DNA of 64,000 nt from Pseudomonadales bacterium. Its GTDB lineage: Bacteria > Pseudomonadota > Gammaproteobacteria > Pseudomonadales > Ketobacteraceae. Of the stretch, positions 1 through 9,355 are shown piece by piece. Each line of letters opens with the position of its first letter. The stretch's first letter is position 1. Position numbers and translations under genes: made by a program. A model generated the notes under the pieces. That model was not told where the DNA came from. It saw only the letters and a list, made by a program, of their open reading frames with translations, and searched no databases. The stretch lies in contig NZXG01000011.1 in assembly GCA_002701845.1 (NCBI GenBank), positions 1 to 64,000 of the forward strand. Reading direction: 5' to 3'.

Positions 1-93
1 CACAACGCGCAACACTCGCTAAGGGTGGCTTGCTAGACCTTACCCTACAGGGACTTTCACCCTGCCAGATGCATCAAGCTTCCTTGACGCACT
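1..93. other. Non-hydrogenase sequence abutting the truncated hydrogenase small-subunit gene; carries two hairpins (48-64 and 70-91)
   Basis: In the hydrogenase frame there are stops at 34-36 (TAG) and 85-87 (TGA). Recognisable small-subunit sequence starts only at about 94 ([17 protein letters not shown]). Hairpins: CAGGG-ACTTTCA-CCCTG and TGCATCAAG-cttc-CTTGACGCA (one G-T pair). Confidence 0.6.
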
Positions 94-354
94 AACGCCT
101 GCTCCACCATTCGCTGGAACGAGGGCACCTCCTTCCCCATCCAGGCCGGCCACGGCTGTATCGGTTGCTCCGAAGACGGCTTCTGGGACAAGGGTTCCTG
201 GTATGCCCGCCTTACGGACATTCCCCAGTTCGGGGTGGAAAGCAACGCCGATAAGGTGGGCGCCACCGCCGCCGCCGTGGTGGGCACCGCCACCGCCGCC
301 CACATTGCCGCCAGCGCTGTGAAGCGCGCCATGCACAAAGGAGATCAGGAATAA
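91..354 (+). pseudogene. [NiFe]-hydrogenase small subunit, C-terminal fragment only (5' truncated)
   Basis: Translation [40 protein letters not shown]...[19 protein letters not shown] matches the C-terminus of group 1 uptake hydrogenase small subunits. The stop overlaps the large-subunit ATG (TAATG). Confidence 0.8.
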
Positions 355-2167
355 TGAGCATTATAAAAACCCCCAACGGCTACGACCTCGATAACAGTGG
401 CCGCCGCGTGGTGGTGGACCCGGTGACCCGCATTGAGGGCCATATGCGTTGTGAGGTGGATCTGGATGAGAACAATGTAATTCGCAACGCGGTATCCTCC
501 GGCACCATGTGGCGCGGGCTGGAAGTCATTCTGAAGGGTCGCGACCCCCGCGACGCCTGGGCCTTTGTGGAGCGTATCTGCGGCGTTTGCACCGGCTGCC
601 ATGCCTTGACATCGGTGCGGGCGGTGGAAGACGCGCTGGGGATTATCATTCCTCCCAATGCTCACCTGATTCGGGAGATCATGGCCAAAACCCTGCAGGT
701 GCATGATCACGTGGTGCACTTTTACCATCTGCACGCGCTGGACTGGGTCAACCCGGTGAATGCATTGAAGGCTGACCCCAAAGCCACTTCGCAATTGCAG
801 CAGGCGGTGTCCCCGTCGCACCCGCTGTCCAGCCCAGGTTATTTCCGGGATATTCAAACCCGCATTCGGCGCTTTATTGAATCCGGCCAATTGGGTCCGT
901 TCAAAAACGGCTACTGGGACAACCCTGCCTATAAACTGCCACCGGAAGCGGATCTGATGGCGGTGGCCCACTATCTGGAAGCACTGGATCTGCAAAAAGA
1001 TTTCGTGAAAGTGCACACAGTGTTTGGCGGCAAAAACCCCCACCCCAATTATCTGGTGGGGGGTGTACCCTGTGCCATTAATATGGACGGAGACCTGTCT
1101 GCCGGTGCTCCGCTTAACATGGAGCGGCTGAACTTTGTCAAAGCCCGTATCGATGAAATGGTGCAGTTCTGCAGCAACGTGTTGATACCGGACGTGCTGG
1201 CCATCGCCAGTTTTTATAAAGACTGGTTGTACGGCGGCGGCCTGGGCGCCTACAGCGTGATGGATTACGGCGCCTATCCGAAAGTGAATTACGATAAATC
1301 CACTGATCAGTTGCCCGGCGGCGTGATTCTTAACGGCAACTGGAACGAAGTGCTGCCGGTGGACCCCAGGGATCCGGAACAGGTGCAGGAATTCGTGGCC
1401 CACTCCTGGTACAGCTATCCCGATGAGAAAGTGGGCCTGCATCCCTGGGACGGCGTCACCGAAGCGAATTTTCAACTGGGCCCCAACTTCAAAGGTACCA
1501 AAACCAACATTCAGGAGGTGGACGAAGGCGCCAAGTATTCCTGGATCAAAGCCCCCCGCTGGCGCGGTCACGCGGTGGAAGTGGGGCCGCTTTCCCGTTA
1601 CACACTGGCCTATGTGCAGGGCGTGGACTACGTCCGCAATCAGGTGCATCGCAGCGTGGCGGCGTTCAATCAGCTGGCGGGCAAGGATCTGGGGGCCAGG
1701 GCGGTACTGCAATCCACCATCGGGCGCACCCTGGCGCGAGCCCTGGAAGCCCAGTATTGCGCCGATATGATGGTGGATGATTGGAACGAACTGATGGGCA
1801 ATATCAAGGCCGGAGACACCAGTACCGCCAACATGGAAAAGTGGGACCCGGCCACCTGGCCCCGGGAAGCCAAGGGCGTGGGCACCGTGGCGGCACCCCG
1901 GGCGCCCTTGGGCACTGGATAAAAATCAAGGACGGCCGTATTGAAACTTATCAATGTGTGGTGCCCACCACCTGGAACGGATCACCCCGGGACCCGGCGG
2001 GCAACATCGGCGCCTTCGAAGCCAGCCTGATGAACACCCCCATGGAGCGGCCGGACGAACCGGTGGAAATCCTGCGCAGCCTGCACAGCTTCGATCCCTG
2101 CCTGGCCTGCTCCACCCATGTGATGGGGGAAGACGGCAAAGAGCTGGTTCGGGTCAAGGTACGCTAG
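354..2167 (+). pseudogene. [NiFe]-hydrogenase large subunit, split by a one-base frameshift near 1911-1915
   Basis: 354..1922 contains [10 protein letters not shown]. The expected continuation [37 protein letters not shown]...[11 protein letters not shown] is in another frame and ends at 2167. The shift fits loss of one C (GGCCAC to GGCAC). Confidence 0.9.
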
Positions 2168-2176
2168 GAGGCCGAC

Positions 2177-2890
2177 ATGGATAGCCACAAACCGGAATAT
2201 ACCGTCAAACCCTCCGTTTACGTCTACGAGGCTCCCGTTCGCATCTGGCATTGGGTGAATGCCCTGGCCATCACGGTACTCTGTATCACCGGGTACTTCA
2301 TTGCCAGCCCGTTACCCAGCATGCCCGGCGAAGCCAGTGATCATTTTCTAATGGGGTATATTCGCTTTGCCCACTTTGCCAGTGGTTACATCCTGGCGCT
2401 CGGGTTTTTGTTTCGCGTCTATTGGGCGTTTGCCGGCAATGAACACGCCCGGCAGTTGTTCCTGCCCCCGGTCACTGACAAAAAGTGGTGGGCCGGAGTC
2501 CTGCACGAAGCCAAATGGTATGCGTTTATGGTAAGGGAACCCCACAAATACATTGGCCATAACCCTCTGGCACTGTTGTTTATGCATGTGATGCTTGTGT
2601 GGGCCACGGTGTTTATGATCTTTACCGGATTTGCACTGTACGGGGAAGGGACCGGCATGGGCAGCTGGCAGTATGAGTGGTTCAGCAGCTGGATGATTCC
2701 CCTGTTCGGCCAGAGTCAGGCTATTCACACCTGGCACCATCTGGTGATGTGGGTGATTATCTGCTTTACCATCATGCATGTTTACGTGGCCATTCGGGAA
2801 GATATCATGTCCCGGCAGTCCATGGTCAGTACCATGATCAGCGGCTGGCGCACATTCAAGGATAACCGCGCGGTGGAAGACAAGCACTGA
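2177..2890 (+). CDS. Ni/Fe-hydrogenase b-type cytochrome subunit
   Basis: 237 aa membrane protein; YVYEAPVRIWHWVNALAITVLCITGYFI and multiple His in TM segments; directly downstream of the large subunit. Confidence 0.92.
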   Translation: MDSHKPEYTVKPSVYVYEAPVRIWHWVNALAITVLCITGYFIASPLPSMPGEASDHFLMGYIRFAHFASGYILALGFLFRVYWAFAGNEHARQLFLPPVTDKKWWAGVLHEAKWYAFMVREPHKYIGHNPLALLFMHVMLVWATVFMIFTGFALYGEGTGMGSWQYEWFSSWMIPLFGQSQAIHTWHHLVMWVIICFTIMHVYVAIREDIMSRQSMVSTMISGWRTFKDNRAVEDKH

Positions 2891-2918
2891 TACCGGCACT
2901 GACGGCGGCGGGTAGTAT

Positions 2919-4334
2919 TCAGTTACTGCCCGCCGCCGACGATTGTAGCCACAGGGTGGCCTGCAGCCCCCCCAGTCGCTGACTCCGGGACAGGCTGATG
3001 TTGCCACCCAGCAGGTCCACCACCCGCTGTACAATGGCCAGACCCAGGCCAGCTCCCTGCTCCGTGGTTTCCGGCAACCGGTAAAAGCGCTCAAAGATCA
3101 ACTCGCGCATGGCTTCCGGTACGCCGGGCCCGCTGTCCTCCACATCGATCCGCACCCTGCCGCTCTCGCGCTGTAGCGAGACCAGTACCCGCCCCTGTCG
3201 CGGTGCGTATTTGATGGCATTCTCCACCAGATTACGCACCACCACCGAAAACAGTTGCGGCATCACCTCCGCCGGCAGCGATCCTTCGGCACAATCCAGT
3301 TCGATCTGCACCTCCTTGGCCTGCGCCAGGGGATACAGGGCAGCGATTTCATCCTGCAGCAGCGGCACCAGATCCATAGTGTGGGAGACATAGGTCAGTT
3401 CCGCCTGTTCCAGTTTATTCAGCGTCAGCAGCTGCTCCATCAATCGGCTGGCCCGGTCGATGCCCTGGTTCAGTTCCAGCAGGTACTGTTGGCGTTGGGC
3501 GGGATCAGTAGCCGCCAGCGCATTTTGTGCATTGATTTTCAGCACCGAGATGGGGGTACGCATTTCGTGGGATGCGGTGGCGGTAAAACGGCGTTCCCGT
3601 TCCAGGGAACGGGCCACCTGATCGAACAAATGATTGAGGGCATCCGCCAGCGGGCGGATTTCGTCGGATGTTTCCGTGACCGATACCGGCGCCAGATCAT
3701 TTTCATCCCGACAGCGGATATTATCCGCCAGATCCCGCAGCGGTTGCAGACCCCGTTTCAGTACCCAGAGTACGAATCCCAGCAACAGTGGCAGACACAC
3801 CAGTAACGGAATCATATAGCTGGCGACAATTTCCTCCGCCAGCTCATCCCGGATATCCGCCCGTTCACCAGCGGTGTAACTCAAGCCCCCTTCCTGCAAG
3901 GTAAACAGGTACCAGAGTTGATCCCCTACCCGCACTTCACTGTAACCGCGCCGGGGGGCGTCCTGTAAGTGCAGACTGGAACGGGCGGACTGAAACAACA
4001 CGGTGTCGCCACGTCGTACCTGAAATAATACTTTGCGTTCGTAACGGTGGCCGAATGCGGTTCGTTCGTCCGCCAGGTCCAGTAACGCCTCGGTCGCTTC
4101 GGCGTTCTTTGCCTGAGGGCTTGCGACGACGGGTTCCAAGTGCTCCAGATGCGCATCCCCAAAGCGGCTGAATGAGGACTGTAACAGGCGAGCGGTCTGG
4201 GCCAGCTCCGCATCGAACAACTCGTCCACCTCATGCCGGGCCTCGTAGTAACTCACCCCCATGGCGGTAAGAAAAGCCGTCACCAAGACGAGGGAAACCA
4301 TTACCATCAGGTAACGGCGAATGGAACGCATCAT
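2919..4334 (-). CDS. Sensor histidine kinase, QseC/PmrB/TctE-like with N-terminal 2CSK_N-type region
   Basis: DELFDAELAQTARLLQ (2CSK_N-like), FTATASHEMRTPISVLK (H box), NLVENAIKYAP (N box), DSGPGVP; overlaps the response regulator start (ATGA). Confidence 0.92.
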   Translation of the reverse strand: MMRSIRRYLMVMVSLVLVTAFLTAMGVSYYEARHEVDELFDAELAQTARLLQSSFSRFGDAHLEHLEPVVASPQAKNAEATEALLDLADERTAFGHRYERKVLFQVRRGDTVLFQSARSSLHLQDAPRRGYSEVRVGDQLWYLFTLQEGGLSYTAGERADIRDELAEEIVASYMIPLLVCLPLLLGFVLWVLKRGLQPLRDLADNIRCRDENDLAPVSVTETSDEIRPLADALNHLFDQVARSLERERRFTATASHEMRTPISVLKINAQNALAATDPAQRQQYLLELNQGIDRASRLMEQLLTLNKLEQAELTYVSHTMDLVPLLQDEIAALYPLAQAKEVQIELDCAEGSLPAEVMPQLFSVVVRNLVENAIKYAPRQGRVLVSLQRESGRVRIDVEDSGPGVPEAMRELIFERFYRLPETTEQGAGLGLAIVQRVVDLLGGNISLSRSQRLGGLQATLWLQSSAAGSN

Positions 4335-4990
4335 GCTTTTTCGACCAGATAGCCCACACCGCGCACGGTGCGGATCAGATCGTTACTGAATTTTTTACGC
4401 AAATGATGGATGTGCACCTCGATGGCGTTACTGGCCACGTCCTGGCCCATATCATAGACCGCCTCTTCCAACTGGCCACGGGTCATGACCCGGCCGGTGT
4501 TGCTGAGCAACTCCTGCAACAGCAGATATTCCCGCCGGGTCATGGGCACTTCCTCGCCCTGCAGGGTCACCCGCAGCGCGTCCGGGTACAGGGTAATATC
4601 CCGGTAGTGGATGGTTTGTTCCGCACGGCCGGTGCGGCGGCGCAACAGGGCCCGGATCCGGGCCATCAGCTCTTCAATGTCAAACGGTTTCGACAGGTAG
4701 TCGTCTGCCCCCAGATCCAGCCCCCCGACCCGATCGGCAATACTGTCACGGGCGGTGATAATGATTACCGGGGTGCTGCCGCCGTTGCGCCGCATCCAGC
4801 GCAAGACTTCCGTACCGTCCAGATCCGGCAGCCCCAGATCCAGCACCACCAGATCGTAGTCCTCTTCCTGCAGACAATGCAGCGCGCTTTGCGCCGCCGA
4901 CATCCAGTCCACGGAATAGCCGGCCTGTTTCAGGCCGGCCAGAACCGCCCGCCCCAGCATGGCGTCATCTTCCACCAATAACAGTCGCAT
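4331..4990 (-). CDS. OmpR-family response regulator, QseB/PmrA-like
   Basis: MRLLLVEDDAMLG, LVVLDLGLPDLDGTEVLRWMR, K in LSKPFD; C-terminal winged helix SNAIEVHIHHLRKKFSNDLIRTVRGVGYLVE. Confidence 0.94.
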   Translation of the reverse strand: MRLLLVEDDAMLGRAVLAGLKQAGYSVDWMSAAQSALHCLQEEDYDLVVLDLGLPDLDGTEVLRWMRRNGGSTPVIIITARDSIADRVGGLDLGADDYLSKPFDIEELMARIRALLRRRTGRAEQTIHYRDITLYPDALRVTLQGEEVPMTRREYLLLQELLSNTGRVMTRGQLEEAVYDMGQDVASNAIEVHIHHLRKKFSNDLIRTVRGVGYLVEKA

Positions 4991-5007
4991 GTCTCAGATT
5001 ACATCAC

Positions 5008-5643
5008 TCACTTTTTAATGCTGTTCAGTTTGGCCAGGATCTCCTGCCGTCTGCCGGCATCCGCCAAAGGACGCTCGGGCCGTGGCGGTGCCTGCAATGC
5101 TTTTTCGAAGTATATCCTAGCCTGATCGGCATCGCCTTGATCCAGGCAATAGTCGGCGTAAAAGTAATTACTGTCGATCCCGTCGGGATTGACTTTCAGT
5201 GCCTGTTTCAGCAACCGCTCCGCCTGCTCATCGTCGCCGAATCCCAGGGGCCACCCGGGTACCTGATAGTACAGGCTGCCCAGCGAGGTGTAGGCGGAAC
5301 CGGACAGCGCATCGGGATCCAACTCCAGCGATTGCTCCAGCAAACTCTTCGCTTCCTTAACCAGCTTCAGGGCTCCCAGGCCACCACGGGCGCCGGCCCA
5401 GGTGGAAACAATAATCCCTTTCCACACCAGGGGCTCCGGTCGCTGCGGGTAAGCCTGAATCAGGCCCTCTGCCTGTTGCGCCAGCCCGGCGAAAGCATCT
5501 TCCCGCTGCGCTTCCGGGGTTTCATAATTTATTGTTGCCCACTGATGCTGCAAATCCAGCAGCCGTTGTTCAAAGTTCTGCGCCGCCCGCACCGGGGCCA
5601 TCAGCACCAGCAGTAAAATACCGAATATCAGGCTGTATTTCAT
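5008..5643 (-). CDS. Exported TPR-repeat protein of unknown function
   Basis: Signal peptide MKYSLIFGILLLVLMAPVRAAQ; TPR-like repeats (AERLLKQALKVNPDGIDSNYFYADYCLDQGDADQARIYFEKAL). The start is more likely the MKYS codon than the longer ORF start at 5679. Confidence 0.8.
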   Translation of the reverse strand: MKYSLIFGILLLVLMAPVRAAQNFEQRLLDLQHQWATINYETPEAQREDAFAGLAQQAEGLIQAYPQRPEPLVWKGIIVSTWAGARGGLGALKLVKEAKSLLEQSLELDPDALSGSAYTSLGSLYYQVPGWPLGFGDDEQAERLLKQALKVNPDGIDSNYFYADYCLDQGDADQARIYFEKALQAPPRPERPLADAGRRQEILAKLNSIKK

Positions 5644-5675
5644 GTTGCAATTCTCCCCGTGGCCGCTGGCCACGT

Positions 5676-6470
5676 TCACGATTTCAAGTACTGTCGAATA
5701 ACCGGTAATTGTTTACCCAGCGCCCGATCCACCAGGCTGGAGAACAGGCCGTTAATCACCACGAACAACCGCTCCGGCCAGCCCAGGAACAGCTTGAAGC
5801 GATCCGTCTCCAGCGCTTTCACCAGTTGCTGAGCCACCCATTGCGGATCGTCCATCCGGTTACCCAGGGCCTGATTCATGGCCTCCACGGCGCCGTTGTT
5901 CATACCGGTACGGGTGGCTCTGGGGGACACATAAAACACCTTCACGCTGGTATCCGCCAGTTCCCGGCGCAGGGCCTCCAGATAGCCCCGAGCGCCAAAT
6001 TTGCTGGCGGAGTACACGGCAAATCCCGGATAGCCGATACTGCCGAAAGTGGAGCCCACTCCCACCACCGCTGCTTCGGGGCGTTGCTTCAGGGCCGGCA
6101 GCAACAAGGTGGTCAGGGTGACCATGGCATTCAGATTAATGGTCAGGGTGTGCATTAACTGCCCCAGCACCGGTTTGTCGCAGGGCACAAAATGACTGAC
6201 TCCGGCACAATGAATCACCACATCAATCTGCGGATAGGCCTGCTGCAATTCCTCTACCCGCTGCGCCAGATTCTCCGCGCCCAGATCCAGTTCCAGGATT
6301 TGCAGTTGAGAGCCAGTCTGTCCCAGCTCTGCCTGCAGCTGTTGCAGGGGCGCAAGCCTGCTGCCGGTGGCCAGCACCCGGGCCCCCCGTGCCAACAACT
6401 GAGCCGCCACCTGGCGGCCGATGCCTCCGCCGGCGCCGGTCAGGAGTACGGTTTTATCACGCAGCTGCAT
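5676..6470 (-). CDS. SDR family oxidoreductase
   Basis: TGAGGGIG cofactor motif, YSASKFGARG (YxxxK), 264 aa. Confidence 0.92.
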   Translation of the reverse strand: MQLRDKTVLLTGAGGGIGRQVAAQLLARGARVLATGSRLAPLQQLQAELGQTGSQLQILELDLGAENLAQRVEELQQAYPQIDVVIHCAGVSHFVPCDKPVLGQLMHTLTINLNAMVTLTTLLLPALKQRPEAAVVGVGSTFGSIGYPGFAVYSASKFGARGYLEALRRELADTSVKVFYVSPRATRTGMNNGAVEAMNQALGNRMDDPQWVAQQLVKALETDRFKLFLGWPERLFVVINGLFSSLVDRALGKQLPVIRQYLKS

Positions 6471-8613
6471 CGGCCTGTCCCTCCGATGTCAGGGGAATAG
6501 CACGCAACATATCGCCATAGAGCCGGTACACCACATTGGCGCTGTGCACAATGGCTTCCTGATCCGCCGGGTCGGTGACCCGATTCATTAAATCCCGGAA
6601 GAAAGCAAAGTGATCCTGATCCAGGGCGCCGTGGGAATACAAGTAACTGAAGGCGGCATCCGGTAACGCCAGCCGTTGCTGTACCAGTTTGCCCATGGCG
6701 GTGGCCAGCTTGATACTGGTGCCTTCCAGCACCATCACCATGCCGAAAAACGCCATTGGATTCTGGCGCTGGATCTGGTCGTAGAGAAAAGCCACCATCA
6801 GTTCAATGGCCAGTGCGGGGCGGTTGTTAACCACTTTTTCCCGCTCAATGCCACAGGCCACCAGGTCATTCAGAATCCATTCCTGATGACCGTATTCATC
6901 TTCGATATATTCCCTGAGCGCTTCGCGCACCCATTCCTTTTCCTCCGGCAACCGGCCGCCGCAGGCCATCATCAGGGGCACTGTGTGTTTGACGTGGTGA
7001 TAAGCCTGTTCCAGAAAATAGGTGTAGCCTTCCAGGCTATAGTAGCCCTGTTGCACAGCCTGAATCACCGGTGCGCTCAGCACATGTTGCCGCGCCGCTT
7101 CGGTTTTCGCTTGCAGTTGTTGAAAAAAAGTCATGGTTAATGGTGCCTCCGTTATGCAATGGTGAGGGGCGGGATGCAAATAAACGCTGGCAATCTGCGC
7201 CCTGCAATTGCGGCCATTGGCGGTAGCCTGGCCATTGTCCGGGCTGAAAGGTTCCCGGCTGGCAATCAGTTGCTGCACCCGGGCGTAGACGGGGAGTTGT
7301 TGATTCACCTGCGCTACCGCGGACTCCACCTGCGCCCAGGTGAAGCCCTTACGTGGCGTCAGCACCGCCACAATAGCGGGCAGTCCGTCTCCGAACACCG
7401 CGGCCTGGGCAATGCTGGCCTGTGCCAGCAGTTCCGCCTCCACCCATTCCGGGTTCACGTTACGGCCATAGGTGGTAATCAGCAGATTTTTGCGCCGCCC
7501 CTCCACATGAACAAAGCCGTCCGCATCCACCCGACCCAGATCGCCGGTAGCCACCGGGCCCTCATGGGGCGGCTCACCCAGATAACCCAGCATGCCGCTG
7601 CCGGCCAGCAGGATTTCGCCACTGTCGCTGATGCTGATCCGGACATGGTCCAGGGGTTTACCCACGGTGCCCAGCCGGCGGGCGCCGGGACGGTTCAGAC
7701 ACACAACCGAACCGCATTCACTCAGACCGTAACCTTCAAACACCGGCAGGCCCAGGGCGTCGGCCCGCCGCAACAGATCCGGTGCCACTCTGGCGCCACC
7801 CACGGCAATAAACCGCAGATCCGCTGGCAGGGGCAGGCCCTGCTCCGCCGCCAGCACCAGCGCCAGTAATAGTTGCGGTACCAGAATCAACGCCTGGGGC
7901 TGTATCACCTGCAGTTGCTGCAGAAACACAAACAGATTGAAGTCACTGGCACCGTTGAAACCCAGCTGGCTTAGGGGGCGGACATGAACCCTGACCCCCT
8001 GCAGCAGTGGCGCGTACAGCCCCGCCACATTCTCCAGCAAGGTGGCATAGGGCAGCACGCTGAGGTGTCTTTGCAAATCCACATCCGCCAGAGCCTGCGC
8101 CACCGCCGCCGCAGTCCGCTCCAAAACGTGCCGGGACAGACGCACGCCCTTGGGCTGGCCGGTACTGCCGGAAGTGAAAGTGACTTTCTCATAGGCCATG
8201 AAGGCGGGATTACTATCCGCGCCCGCCACCGGCAGTTCGGTCACTGCCAGGTCCAGTTCTTCGTCCAGTAGCCGCGGCGCTCCAAAATCACCTACCGCCG
8301 CCGACTCACCGATCACCACACTGATCCCGGCTGCAGCCATCAGGTGGTGTACCTGATCGGGGCTGAAGAACACAGGTACCGGCACCACCCGCACCGGCAG
8401 TCGCCACAACGCCAGATCCGCCAGTATCCAGGGCAGCCCGTTGTCCCCCACCAGCGCCACTCCGCGCCCGTGGCAGCATTGCAGCTTCGACGCCAGCTCA
8501 TTGAGACAGGCCTCCAGTTGCTGCCAGGTCAGCGTTCGGTCGCCGCTTACAAGCGCCGGCGCCTGTGCCCGTTCACCGGCGTGGCGGGCAATGGCCTCAA
8601 GCAATAAAGACAT
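6457..8613 (-). CDS. AMP-binding (acyl-CoA synthetase-like) domain fused in frame to a haem-oxygenase-like iron-containing redox enzyme (TenA/UndA-like fold)
   Basis: N-terminus: FTSGSTGQPKGVRLS, EGYGLSECG, ATGDLGRVDADGFVHVEGRRKN. C-terminus: YHHVKHTVPLMMACGG, REYIEDEYGHQEWILND, DQDHFAFFRDLM candidate metal ligands. An internal ATG with GGAGG upstream precedes MTFFQQLQ. Confidence 0.85.
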   Translation of the reverse strand: MSLLLEAIARHAGERAQAPALVSGDRTLTWQQLEACLNELASKLQCCHGRGVALVGDNGLPWILADLALWRLPVRVVPVPVFFSPDQVHHLMAAAGISVVIGESAAVGDFGAPRLLDEELDLAVTELPVAGADSNPAFMAYEKVTFTSGSTGQPKGVRLSRHVLERTAAAVAQALADVDLQRHLSVLPYATLLENVAGLYAPLLQGVRVHVRPLSQLGFNGASDFNLFVFLQQLQVIQPQALILVPQLLLALVLAAEQGLPLPADLRFIAVGGARVAPDLLRRADALGLPVFEGYGLSECGSVVCLNRPGARRLGTVGKPLDHVRISISDSGEILLAGSGMLGYLGEPPHEGPVATGDLGRVDADGFVHVEGRRKNLLITTYGRNVNPEWVEAELLAQASIAQAAVFGDGLPAIVAVLTPRKGFTWAQVESAVAQVNQQLPVYARVQQLIASREPFSPDNGQATANGRNCRAQIASVYLHPAPHHCITEAPLTMTFFQQLQAKTEAARQHVLSAPVIQAVQQGYYSLEGYTYFLEQAYHHVKHTVPLMMACGGRLPEEKEWVREALREYIEDEYGHQEWILNDLVACGIEREKVVNNRPALAIELMVAFLYDQIQRQNPMAFFGMVMVLEGTSIKLATAMGKLVQQRLALPDAAFSYLYSHGALDQDHFAFFRDLMNRVTDPADQEAIVHSANVVYRLYGDMLRAIPLTSEGQADAAA

Positions 8614-9286
8614 TATCGGTCTCCAGTCGGCGATAGTGATAACGAGACAGATAGCCCTGCCGACGCACGTCCTCGGCGGCCAACCTAAGGTCGCCGGCCA
8701 TCACCACAGGCTGCCGCTCATAGTAGCTGCCCCATTGGGCGTGACCGTCCCGCAATTGTTCCCGGCGGGCAGCGGCCAATGGCAATGGAGTGATGTTCAG
8801 GCGGCGAAAAATATTGCTGACTTCCAGGGTGCCGGTGCACACCAGCCAATGGATGCCCCAGATCATCAGGGCATCACTGAGCACGGCGATAAAGCAGCGG
8901 CCGATGCCCCGCACGTTGCCCGCCAGATTACCCAACTCGATCACGTCGCGGCGTCCACAGTGAACCCCGGTGAAGGTCTTGAGTTCTTGTTCAATGGGAC
9001 GGACCAGATACTGTTCCAGAAACAGCGGGCCGGTGTGCGCACTGCGAATCCCCACCGCCGCCAGAATGTTGCCGGCCTGGTCCTCCAGGCTGATCAGACA
9101 AGGGAGAAACTGGGTAATGATGGCACCGTGCATCTGCTGAAAGCGGCGGGCGATAAAGGCTTCCACCCGCCAGCGTTCGGGATGCCAGGGTTGATACACC
9201 GTCAGCCTGAGGTTGTCAGCGCCGACTTTGAGTTCTGCGAATACTTGATTGGGGGGTACTGCCAACACCTTAACGCTCACCTTCAC
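8597..9286 (-). CDS. Thermostable hemolysin (T_hemolysin, delta-VPH-like) family protein
   Basis: 229 aa, GTG start. RRFQQMHGAIITQFLPCLISLEDQAGNILAAVGIRSAHTGPLFLEQYL...VIELGNLAG resembles Vibrio thermostable hemolysin family members. Overlaps the next gene. Confidence 0.8.
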   Translation of the reverse strand: MKVSVKVLAVPPNQVFAELKVGADNLRLTVYQPWHPERWRVEAFIARRFQQMHGAIITQFLPCLISLEDQAGNILAAVGIRSAHTGPLFLEQYLVRPIEQELKTFTGVHCGRRDVIELGNLAGNVRGIGRCFIAVLSDALMIWGIHWLVCTGTLEVSNIFRRLNITPLPLAAARREQLRDGHAQWGSYYERQPVVMAGDLRLAAEDVRRQGYLSRYHYRRLETDNVFIA

Positions 9287-9317
9287 TTTGATGACTGTTG
9301 CAGCCTAGCGAAGGAGG

Positions 9318-9355
9318 CTTAAAGCAAACTTAAGGAAACTTAAGGCAGTCTTAAG
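9318..9355. promoter_or_regulatory. Four CTTAAR half-sites with 10-11 bp periodicity; candidate response-regulator binding array
   Basis: CTTAAA 9318, CTTAAG 9329, CTTAAG 9339, CTTAAG 9350 (spacings 11, 10, 11), just upstream of the hemolysin-family operon. Confidence 0.65.

Noticed and set aside
345-1712. 455-aa minus-strand ORF
   Set aside because: Fully antisense to the hydrogenase large subunit, whose sequence is clearly recognisable; His-rich composition typical of antisense frames in GC-rich DNA.
1905-1925. Programmed -1 frameshift in the hydrogenase large subunit
   Set aside because: No slippery heptamer or obvious downstream stimulatory structure, and hydrogenase large subunits are not known to use recoding; mutation or sequencing error is simpler.
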